64,000 nucleotides of DNA from Phoronis australis (lineage: Eukaryota; Phoronida; Phoronidae): NCBI GenBank assembly GCA_002633005.1, contig NMRA01000615.1, forward strand, positions 127,419 to 191,418, written 5' to 3'. Both the position numbers and the translations under genes were made by a program. Positions 38,101 to 47,518 of this stretch are shown piece after piece (position 1 is the first letter of the stretch; each line of letters opens with the position of its first letter). Below the pieces are notes generated by a model. That model saw nothing but the letters and a program-made list of their open reading frames with translations. It was not told the origin of the DNA and ran no database searches.

Positions 38101-40581
38101 TTTTCACACTAAATATGTATATTTGCCAACTTAATTTAGAGAAGGAATTTTTGAAAAATGTTGATTGCTTACAGAGATATGATCATGAAGACCACCAGTG
38201 TATCACAACTGGCCAGAGCCATTTCACAAAACTGTGCACAACGAATGACAGCGTCAACAGAAAACTCAATAACTCTACCATTTCTAAGAATCTTTTCATT
38301 GATTGAATGGGTTTTGTTCACATCAAGCAGACAGTGACAGTGTGGGAGAACCAAACTAGAGCCAATGAGGCGCAAACATTAGATCACATGACCAGCAACA
38401 TCAATTAACCTACAGTGTGGCTTTTAATTCTAAACATGAACAATTGGTAGAAGAACTTTTATATCAAAAATTTACCAAATGTTGTCCGGTGACAGCAGAA
38501 TCATATAAATCATGGAAAAAAGCATTAACTGGTATTTTTTTAAAATTTTTTTGAGGAATATGATAAAAAGAACTTATACTTAAGGTATAGGTGCACTCAA
38601 ACAGAACAGTTACTTCCCTCGATGAAAGAAAGGAAAAAAGAAACCCCAATTGGCAAGGATTTATACCTACACACAATCTCCCTGACGAATCGCACGAGTT
38701 TCAAAACTGAAACCAATATAGCCCTTGAATTCAATGTTAAAATTGTCATTTTTCGAATTTGGACGCATTAATTCCTAAAATTGTATTTTTTGTCAAAGGC
38801 TTCCACCATAGCTGTGTATACCCACAATTTTGCTTCAAGGTAGCTGTAACTAAGAAATTGAAAATTGCAAATAGGTGCTACCTATCATTAGTAAAAAGAA
38901 GGATAAAACAAAATGCCATATCTCCACTCTGACTCTACCATGTTCTAAATTTATTTGACTTCACTGCCAGTACTCTAGTTACCTTACATAACAAGTGATG
39001 TCAATAGTATAATACAACAGTTCTAGTATTGTACATATGGAGCCAATGCTGACAATGGAACAGAATTTTGTTGATCATCGTTGCTAAGAAATTTTACAAA
39101 ACAAGATTTATTTCCGACATACTGTGTATAAAACAATTCCATAATCTACATTGTAACTTGTAACACATGAATAAAAGGATTTTGGCAAGCAACTACTTTT
39201 TAAGAACATTTAAAGTTTATAAGTTTAGAAAAAGAGACCTTGAAATCGACCTGCAAAGTATCCAGGTACTGGTAGTAATTGGAAAACTTTAAAACTCTAT
39301 TTTTACAGTATGGTCCTTCTATGAAAGGTGAAAGAACACTAAGATGCCATCACAAATCTATTTAAACACATTTTACTTCTGGGTACTATTCATTTTTAAA
39401 GAATCCTTAATACAGTCTGATAACTACTGGGCATGTTTTCACAAAAATAAACCTCTCAAATATAACTTAGACAGCAATATTGAAAAGCCAGATATATGAA
39501 ATTGACCTGAAGCAAAAGATGTTGCGATTTAGATTTAATACTGTCTGGCCAATAGTCTGTGGTTGCAATATACAACTAATTTGAAGAGAAAAACATTTCT
39601 ACCACATATGCCATCTCAGATTCTAAAAAGTCATTGTAAGCTAAGGATTGAGTTTTTAATAAAAATTCATAAAAATCGAACCAAAGTTTAGGTGGACATT
39701 TTTTACACACTTCATTGAGCATGTTACCATGAACTAATTGATCAGTACAGCACTTTAGGGACTTATAAGTGACACAAATTAACACATTACCCCCAATCAC
39801 ACAGCAGAAAGGTGTAATAGCTTAATTCTTAAAGAGCTGATAAAATTCAGACGCTGATCAGATACATCACATTCTGGTATTCAGAGAGACATTATTTTCA
39901 CTTTTTCCTGGGGTTAGACCCAGTAGCAATAGTTTAAATTAAAAGCTCTTTTTCAGAGACAAGTTTTACAACAAAATCATCAATGGTGGAGCCAAAATGC
40001 TTGGAACTAAAAAATTTGAAAAAAACAAAAGGTATCCGAAAAAATTACACTACAGGAGATAACAGAGGGCAGGAAAGGTTAATTGCCTAGTTCTTGGATG
40101 GTGCATACTCCCATTTCAAAAGGCTGATAATTCACACATGTTTGTTTAATTGAAAAGATTAGAATAGCGAACTTAGGATCTCAGTCCACTTTCTTGTTTC
40201 GCCTCACAGGAAGATCACAATGCTCAAAAGTCTTTAACAAAGAACTTAAATAATTAATTCCAATGTGTTGCCCTAGGCTTCCCTTCCCCATAGAAGTAAA
40301 CAATTCATGACTGGATGTACTGTCCATTTCATCCAGCGCAAAACCAGAGTCGGTTTCGATTTCAAATCAATTCTCCGTCACCCATCACTAGCACACACAT
40401 CTCATTCATCTATACAGCCCATGATACCATAGATACGGTACTAGTCTATGCTGATACAACATGATCGAGTCAACAGGTCAACATGCGATTGTGTGGATTG
40501 CTTAGGGACCAGTAAGCAGTGTTCTAAGGGTCAAATCTTACCTTTAGTTTTCACATCTGTGTTACTAAAAGAACAGCCCAT
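19667..40581 (-). CDS. Putative dually acylated protein with basic helical core and acidic tail (249 aa, four exons)
   Basis: Exons in coding order: 40581-40542, 22894-22659, 21846-21750, 20043-19667. All four have GT-AG borders and matching phases (1, 0, 1), giving 249 residues ending TAG at 19669-19667. The start MGCSFS fits the N-myristoylation rule (Gly2, Ser6) with a palmitoylatable Cys3. The ATG has GAG before and G after it, with an in-frame TGA upstream. Residues 15-45 are rich in Asn and Gly. 56-92 are strongly basic and probably helical (EKKMRAMRGD through RRKKT). 93-125 are Ser/Arg-rich. The last 110 residues are acidic and probably disordered, with a short Asn run. No catalytic motif or known family is recognised. 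Inference: a peripheral plasma-membrane adaptor held by lipid plus basic charge. Extra alternative exons in the 17.6-kb intron cannot be excluded. Confidence 0.72.
20044..22658. other. Introns 3 and 2 of the acylated-protein gene
   Basis: 20044-21749 and 21847-22658. AT-rich, no repeats or other coding sequence recognised. Both have regular GT-AG ends on the minus strand. Confidence 0.6.
21750..21846 (-). CDS. Acylated-protein exon 3 (Ser/Arg-rich)
   Basis: Acceptor TTTCAG; donor AGAAGAA|GTAAGT. It encodes VMSDQIMDERERL followed by a Ser-Arg-Ala-Thr-rich stretch with SRAGTP, a likely phosphorylation region. Confidence 0.78.
22659..22894 (-). CDS. Acylated-protein exon 2 (Asn/Gly-rich and basic region)
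   Basis: Acceptor TTGCAG before 22894; donor GCCATG|GTGAGC. 78 full codons: Asn/Gly-rich repeats of NGxxNGH type, a Pro stretch (SPPPEKK), then a run of alternating basic and acidic residues ending KKTVMKAM. Confidence 0.78.
23093..23156. repeat. (CA)n microsatellite
   Basis: Nearly perfect CA repeat of about 60 bases with a GACG interruption. The open frames in both directions over it encode dipeptide runs and are not genes. Confidence 0.95.
23520..23691. mobile_element. hAT-like MITE, diverged copy
   Basis: It begins CAGAGG and ends ATCTGCCACTG. It shares GGACAGGAT, CCAGGAAAACGAAAT, GGAGGAGGGAAA and CGACCTTCC blocks with the 33533-33726 copy. The left inverted repeat is overwritten by a C-run. 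Confidence 0.6.
33533..33726. mobile_element. hAT-like MITE (194 bp)
   Basis: Ends CAGAGGCGGATCTAC and GTAGATCTGCCACTG are inverted repeats. CAAACCC flanks both sides (33526-33532 and 33727-33733), a 7-8 bp target duplication. CAG-G termini and an ~8-bp duplication are typical of hAT. No transposase. Confidence 0.7.
34220..35813. repeat. Direct duplication, copy 1
   Basis: Nearly identical to 35815-37546. It begins TATATGCTCC-TCCCTTACTC and runs to the single N at 35814. It lacks a ~130-bp block that copy 2 carries at about 36133-36262. The conserved minus-strand open frame in both copies reflects the duplication, not selection. Confidence 0.9.
35031..35226. repeat. 22-bp minisatellite (AGCACATGAGYTAGCTCARCTT)
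   Basis: About nine head-to-tail units differing at a few positions. Units are contiguous with no spacers, so this is not a CRISPR-like array. Confidence 0.9.
35815..37546. repeat. Direct duplication, copy 2
   Basis: It follows the N at 35814 immediately. It aligns along its length to copy 1 with scattered substitutions and a ~130-bp insertion at about 36133-36262. It ends at ACCAAGGCA, exactly where copy 1 runs into the N. Confidence 0.9.
36765..36960. repeat. 22-bp minisatellite, second copy
   Basis: Counterpart of 35031-35226 inside duplication copy 2. Same number and order of variant units apart from single changes (for example AGAACATGAG for AGCACATGAG). Confidence 0.9.
40542..40581 (-). 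CDS. Acylated-protein exon 1 (start codon)
   Basis: Thirteen codons plus one base, MGCSFS onward, ending ACTAAAG|GTAAGA. The phase fits exon 2 after an intron of 17.6 kb. The in-frame stop upstream and good start context support the assignment. Its small size makes it the least certain exon of the gene. Confidence 0.65.
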
Positions 40582-41256
40582 CTCCTCCTTCAGGTCATAA
40601 CATTTTGATCAACAGTGCTTTGGTTGAACCCTGCTTTTACCGATCCAGCAGTGGCCTCAACACGACCCGGCTGTGCGTTACGAATACGAGTAGGCCTACG
40701 ACGTTAGCCCATAGACTATGGTTAGCCTACCGTTCACAAATTTTTCTCACCAAGGTCAGAATTCACTTGTTCAACGAACAACAGTACTTATCAAGACCAA
40801 TCGCTCCTTTCACCGTTACAGCCTGTCCTCACGTATTAGGTTCTGTAGCCAGATTGCCCCAGTAAATTCAAGGTAAACCTTTATTGACAGCTATTGTGAT
40901 CGTTCGATTGATACCACGGTGAGTGCTGTTTGGTGCACTCAATAACGTCACTAACAAGCAAGAGGTGGCGCTACAATTGAACACGAAGGTGCGGTGACGA
41001 ATAATACCCCTGACTAATACGGCAATTACGTAACGAAATGACGAAATGTTATCGTGACAACGTCACCGTAAAACGTCATATCCGAGGTCAATTCGAGCAA
41101 AAGGTAGAATGACAACACTTTCTAATCCGATTGAATAATAGTAGGTGAAATGAAGAAACACTGGTCGGCCGGAGCACGAGCCGGTTAGGGCCGACTGACA
41201 CCACAGAACCCGGATATACCTGTCACCAGATTCCGCCCCCGAACTCGCCTCCTCCA
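40582..41256. other. Upstream flank of the acylated-protein gene
   Basis: Likely 5'UTR and promoter region for the minus-strand start at 40581, more GC-rich than the intron. No TATA box or initiator could be assigned. The open frames here (40605-40865 plus, 41063-41257 minus) have no recognisable features. Confidence 0.4.
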
Positions 41257-41424
41257 CAGTGGCGGATTTAGAGGGGGGCCAAAGGGGCCATGGCTCTTTC
41301 TAAAATTACCCCAGATTTCATTGGGCAGTTCGGGGGTGCGAATATCTGACGGTCAAAAACCGCCGGGCTAATACTCTGCCCTGCCTCCCCGCCAAGCTAA
41401 CTCAAAATTCTGGATCCGCCCCTG
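41257..41424. mobile_element. hAT-like MITE (168 bp)
   Basis: Ends CAGTGGCGGATTTAG and CTGGATCCGCCCCTG form an inverted repeat (12 of 15). CTCCA lies directly outside both ends. Interior differs from the 23.5 and 33.5 kb copies, so it is the same termini class but another family. Confidence 0.6.
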
Positions 41425-41981
41425 CTCCAAACATCAAGTCTCCCTTAGTTACCAGATCCACGAACTAGGTCGCATCAAAAATGAGTTGTAGCCGTATTAA
41501 ACAACTTATCATTGCATCGGCTGGGGACGGTATTCGCTTTGAGGGCAAAAGACGATGGCAGCAGACAAACAGACTCGGACAACCGACGTGCTGGTTTTGT
41601 AATTGTAGTGAAAAGGACATGTTAAGTCGTCATGTCGGCACGGTAAGCCAGTGACTTGCCACTCGTGTCATCGGTGCAGGCCAAGACAATTAATATGGCC
41701 GAAATGACAACCCCGGATACGACTCTAACTATAAGCTAACCGGCTAGCAACGTTATAGTTAAGGGCTTAGAGAAAAATATAGGCATAATCATACCGGTAA
41801 TCTCATTTTTGACACATTAATACAAACTCTTTGTCGTCAAAGTTAATAGCTGATATTTTAAGCTAATTTGATCTGTTTTTCATATCTGAGACTTTTGAGT
41901 TACATCATGTAGTGCGTTTGCTTCAAGTATGTTCAAAGTAGAAAATTCAATTTTCAAAGGTTAGATAGAAATAGGCACGGC

Positions 41982-42450
41982 GGAGGCCTAATGGTGTATA
42001 TTCGTAGTGACCTTCCACATCGGCGAAGGACTGATCTAGAATCTACAGTTTCAGGAACTGAATGCATGGTTTTTGAAGTACATGTCAAAAAAAGATTTTT
42101 TTGCATTGGTGTACAAATCCCTTTCCCAAGTCATTCAGCGATGTTCGAGAAGAAGACCTGAACAATAAAATCTACAATTAGAAGCGAAATGCCTCTTCAT
42201 CGCAGGAGATCTAAATATTGACATGTTAAGAACCCCTAAAAAGATTATCAGACTTCCTCGATGTATATGTCAACAAAAATATTATAAAGTCAGCTACTTC
42301 ACTTGTTTCAAAGACAAGCCCAGCCTGCTAGATGTAATCCTCACGAATTCCCCATGTAGAATTCTAGATGCAGTTAAATAAATACTAACTACTCAGTGAT
42401 TTTCATAATCTCATCATTGCTACAATTACATTCTTAAGTAAAAATTCAGA
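41982..42450 (+). pseudogene. CR1-like LINE, decayed APE endonuclease fragment
   Basis: Translated pieces in order: GGLMVYIRSDLPHRRR from 41982, then GDLNIDM near 42200, PSLLDVILTNSP near 42320-42355, and SDFHNLI near 42395. They match the order of the apurinic-like endonuclease of CR1/L2-type non-LTR retrotransposons, including the GDLN and SDxHN motifs. At least two frameshifts and a stop separate them, and no reverse transcriptase follows, so it is dead. Confidence 0.7.
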
Positions 42451-45400
42451 ATGCAGTGACATTTACGAATAGTGCGATAAACTACTCCAAGTATTTATCC
42501 GAAATTTGAAAATAAAGTTTTTCTGGTAGATGAAATATGCAAGCATCTGTTACGTAACTTTGAAATGTATTGTGGATAGCCCATCACATCGGTTGCAGTG
42601 TAGACGTTCCATTGAACCCTGGCTTTTCTTCAGAAGGTAAAAGTTAGTGATCCTGATATATAAAATAACGTATGTTACGGTAAACAAGAGACATTGGAAT
42701 ACATTTTACGATTGTTATATTTTTAAAGAAAGTAGACTCTGGAAAATAACAATATTCACAAAAAGACAATGTTATTTTGAACACCTGTTACGTAATTGTC
42801 ATGGTCAGGATTCAAGAACAAAATACGAAACAACTCGATTTAAAAGCGGACTTCGGGATAAAAAGCGCGACATCTGGGTGTAACCCAATAGGAAGAGTTA
42901 AATGTTCGTTGCAACACAAAGACATACCGCCAACGTTTTTTTGTCGAACGGAAGATGTAACACCCAAAAATGCCCGACACCGTTTTTTGTTGTTTTTTTG
43001 TAGTAGAATGGGAAATTGCGGGTTAGGCAAAACCCATGAAACGTCTCGTTTTTTCTTCTTAGTCGAGCGGGAAAATATGGCGATGTCACGTGGGAAATTA
43101 AAACAGTACATGATAATGTGTCAGTTTGGCCGTGTGTCAAAAAAATGGTTTGGCGGGATGTAGGCAAAAATCAAAAAAGTGGGACATTCCGCCAAGTGCG
43201 GGGCAATTGACAAATACACCGTACGCTGTTAGGAACACCAAGTACTGAATTTGGTTCTTTTACTAGGTAAACTTAATTTTTTAAAATTTTATTTCACAAG
43301 TATATGTAAGTACTCAGATAACATTAGATCTACTTCTCAGAAATCAAATTAACATAAAACGGCATCTGGGCAAGTGACAGGTAAACATTGTACAGATGAA
43401 TTATTATAAAAACAATTGTAAACAGTAATAATACAAATACGTACACACAAACACACACTTAGCTAAGCAATTAAAAGTAATTATTGTAAAGTTACGTAAA
43501 CACACCTGATTTTAGGGCGTAAATTTTTCATTTAGGCCAAATGTAACTTCTTTCCGTAAAATATTGTAATATGATTTTAATACTCGAAAATGTTTTGTGA
43601 AAAAACTCCTGACATGTAGTATGATAGGTTGTCGAAAGTGGTTTTACGACTGGAGCTGAAAAGATATCTGGCGCCAAACTACTCACGGCATCCATCCGGC
43701 TTATAAAAATGATCAGTGTAATTGTCGGTTTTGTTGCCTAATTTTTTGAGAAATCGCTGACTGTATGGAACCGTACCTCAAGAGTCTCGCTTGATGAACA
43801 ATAATAACAATATGAAAATGAAGCAACGAAATGTTGCTTAATTCGATAACGACAACTCTCGATAAAAACTCAGTCGAGCAAACAGCCGGAAATTCTCAGT
43901 GAAAACTCTTGCGTCTAGTCTCGAGGTCGCAAGCTCTAATCATATTAGAATAGGACCTACATAGGTCACGTGCGGGAGTTGGCATTCCAGGGCTAGAGTT
44001 CTACGATAAAACCAATGTAAGGGTCTACGGGGGAGAGTTTAGGGGTCTTAACTCTTTTCTCGAAGGCGCGACCAGCGAAATCAAACCAGCGCCGCTGGTG
44101 CAGTAACCCCCATTGCTACAATCGTAGATCCGGCCCGGAATGTAGGCGGCAGACTCCATATTTTTCATAGAATTGTGAGACTCAGTAACGATAACGTGAC
44201 AGGTTCAAAATGGCTTCCCGTTTCAATGTGGATATTCTGTAATTCCGTTCTTCGTTACCTTCCGATGGTTTAACAGACGGCTATATCTAGGAATCCGCGC
44301 ATTTACAACCTAAACAAAATGGGAACATACAAACTCGTATACTTTGTTTCTTAGGAACAAAATGAATGTTTACAAGAATTGTTCTATCTGCAATAAACAG
44401 GAAAGTTAAAAAGTGGCCATGGAAACTGATTTGAATAAAAACTTGAGCTCATTGGAAAGAAATAGACCAAAAATACATGTAGCTATTGGTCTTTTTATAA
44501 TCGTAAAAACGGCATTCATTTCAGTTTTTCCCGAAAATAATGGAAATAATACATCAACAATTCTGAAAATCAGGGCTTGATGAGGGAAAGGAATGGAAGT
44601 CATAGAACGTGTTTTGTGGAACATTTTTAAATTCAAACTACATACGAATCGCGTGATTTTCTCAGGAGCATTACAGTCTTAATACCAATTTCAGGAGATC
44701 ACTGAAACCTTTCCGTCAACTTTCAAAAGAGACCTGAGCCCGGTATCTAATCCTCTTACAACAAATCCCACAGGAATTTGTTTTTGATATTTTCTATTCT
44801 AGTATTTTACGCGAATTCATGATGTGTGTATATTGTTCACTGCTCTAGTACATACTAGCTTGCGTGGATTGAAATATCTCTAATCCTAGTTGGCACTTGA
44901 TGACCTCAGCATTAGGCCTACACTTAAAAGTGCGAGTCGGAACTCGAGGTTTAACTCGAATATACTGGTCATCAAGTGCAACCTTGTACTAGAAAATCAT
45001 ACGCATAAGCAATAATTCACTCGAATTAACACAAACTAATATGCACTTACATGTATCTTGAGTTCGCACAAAATCAAATTAGAAAATGCAAATACAATCT
45101 CGAGTTCGATTTCGAGTAAAAATATACTACAACAGTTAAAGGCTGTATGTGGCACTGAATGTCCATTCTCAACAAAGCGTTGTGTGGCCAGGAATACCGT
45201 AACCTAAAATTAAAGGAGAATGCCAGCCAAAAACAACCTATGTTGTATCAATTTAGATCGAGTAGTTCCACTCGATAACAGCAAGTACAGTTCTTTTACA
45301 TGACACCTGACGGTAGACAGAGGTGTTGAAATTAACCAATGACGTCAGAGGAGCGAACGCAGTCTGTTCAGCAGTTCACAACACGCTCACTGGGTGTCAG

Positions 45401-47326
45401 CTTATCGCTTGAATTTATCGTTTTACACCAACAAATCATCAAAATTCGATGTGAAACCCTTACAACTACATCGAGGTACTGAACAAACACGTTATTTTAT
45501 TTCACTGTTACGTATTTATAGGTATATGAACTTACCGTAGCCAACAAAGTTCGGTTAGGCCAATTAATCACGGTCGGTCGCGGGAGTTTGGGGTCTGTTC
45601 GGTGATAAACTAACTCGAATTACTCGTACGTGAAATATAGACAGAAGAACATACATGTAGCTGTGTGTTGTAATTTTAGACTTGCGATTTGTTTCAGTTC
45701 TAAACACATAAAGGGCTTGTTATCCCGGCCAGTGGCTCGGAACCCGATCAGGACCGTCGCGGCCGCACCGTGACTAAAGACATCATGACAAACATAAACC
45801 AGGCAAAATTGGAAACTAAACCTCCAGTCACGAAAAGACTATACTAGTGAGCCAAAGAAATAATATGCACGTGATTATTTTGGTGAATTAGCCGCGAAAC
45901 TGGAAATCTACTTACTAGCTCGTCGGGGGACTCCGAAGTCAGGTTACCGGGTATACCTTTCCACAACCGTTAGGGCAAAAATTATACAGAAACAATGACT
46001 CGAATAATGTATATGAATATCTAAAAATAGATTCCCCTATAACATCTGACCATAGGACATAAAATCGAGTTATTGTTTCACAACAGCTTTCTGTCAGCAA
46101 ACACTGAATTAGCATGCGCTCACACGGCTTCGGTGCCCGTTCAATTAGTTTATTGCATCTAAAGCCGGTAACACAGTGATTTATTCATTGCTGGTTTCTC
46201 AAAACGTTTTGCACTCACGAACACTCCAAAGGCATTACAAATTGTATCAAATAAGACAGACTCTGCTTTTAGTTTTATATAAGTATTGGTTAGGCTGAGA
46301 ATAATTCATTTTGAAACAGAACGCGCAATAACTGTCAACGTGACAACTCGCAGTCCCGACTTAAACGAGTGCCCATTCGATGAAGACTTCACAGGTCGAT
46401 CATCAGATTTCACAGGCTATCAGTTCGAACCGCAATACACTGATTAAAAAATACGTGCACACAACCGAACACATGGATATTATAGGTCGGAAAACCGTTT
46501 GAGTGACTGGCTTGGCATGGTGTCAGTGCGCTAACTGCACAATAATGAAAACGACTGACGCTTGCGTTTGCTAACACGAAATTCCGCAAGTGAAACCTCT
46601 TCTCAGAGAAGCGCAGATGTGTCTTACGGACGATCCTGATTTTGCACCGCATCTAAACAGAGGTCATGTGTACTTACGACGCTTTTTAAGGCTGGGACAA
46701 AGAACTGGCGAAAACATCCTACACCCAGAAGACCAAACAGAAGCCTGACGAACGGGTCAGTTATCAAACATAACATTAAAGGTTGTGTTCTTATGCCTTG
46801 AATTAATTGGAATTGTTTATGTTTTAATGGCCAACTACAATTCTCCATAGTTAAAAAACTAACCAACAACCGCGTTTCTTGTCTCCTGCCTGCCGAACGC
46901 AAACATACTATAGGCACAACATCTGACTTCAGCCTCAGTCTCTTTTTCTGCCCTGGCATGAGCTATTTGGTAAACCGGCATTCGATCGTCACTGAAATAA
47001 ATCACTGTCGACGAAATGGCGGCCACAGACACTGGTGGTGTAGCAACAGTACATGTATATTTCTAAAATCTAGCATCTAGCCTACTTACTTTGGCACGGC
47101 ATTTCGGTTTGTCTTTTCTCGGGCTTTTTTCCCATTGGCCGGCCAAAAAATCAATAAAAGGTCATCATTGACCACCATGAGTGTACCAGAGCGTCACACC
47201 TGAAGACGGTCTGAGAAATGACCGACCGAAAAGACGTGCCAACCTAAACAGGCTTAAAGTTTGTGTAACTATAGTCCAGTTGGAATGGTGTGTTTTTCCT
47301 TTTGTCTTCAATGGGTAAATTGGTTT
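42451..47326. other. Intergenic region between the acylated-protein gene and DMGDH
   Basis: AT-rich. A CCAAT box directly followed by a palindromic CRE (TGACGTCA, 45340-45347) is seen near 45.34 kb with no gene identified. A minus-strand frame at 46624-46959 has a short RLKSDVVP stretch reminiscent of a THAP-domain end. DMGDH's 3'UTR must occupy the right end; its polyadenylation site could not be assigned. Confidence 0.5.
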
Positions 47327-47518
47327 TTAGCGTTGACCATTTCGCTGAAACTCGCTGACGACAGGAGCGCCTTCTATCACCGTTGCTACATGTTGCTGTC
47401 CCAGAATCTCCACCTCTACTTTGGTCCCTGGTGTTTGCAGTTCCACCGGAAGGAAACCGAAGCACATGCTCTTGTTGACTTGGTATCCAAACGCACCTGA
47501 AGTCGTGTGACCGACAAC
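47327..47518 (-). CDS. DMGDH: DMGDH exon 16 and stop
   Basis: Acceptor AAATATAG, phase 0. [17 protein letters not shown] through VTI-EGAPV, then TAA at 47329-47327. The family C-terminal lysine-rich tail is shorter here (SEFQRNGQR). Confidence 0.94.
   Translation of the reverse strand, partial: VVGHTTSGAFGYQVNKSMCFGFLPVELQTPGTKVEVEILGQQHVATVIEGAPVVSEFQRNGQR

Larger units (their letters stand above)
22895..40541. other. Intron 1 (17.6 kb) of the acylated-protein gene
   Basis: It contains a CA microsatellite (23093-23156), two related hAT-like MITEs (23520-23691, 33533-33726), the apparent false duplication 34220-37546 with its 22-bp minisatellites, and otherwise AT-rich sequence. 24000-33500 and 37600-40540 show no gene or clear repeat. 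Confidence 0.6.

Noticed and set aside
42777-43167. Overlapping frames of 128 (plus) and 89-99 (minus) codons
   Set aside because: No recognisable domains; frames are open on both strands at once, which suggests composition rather than coding.
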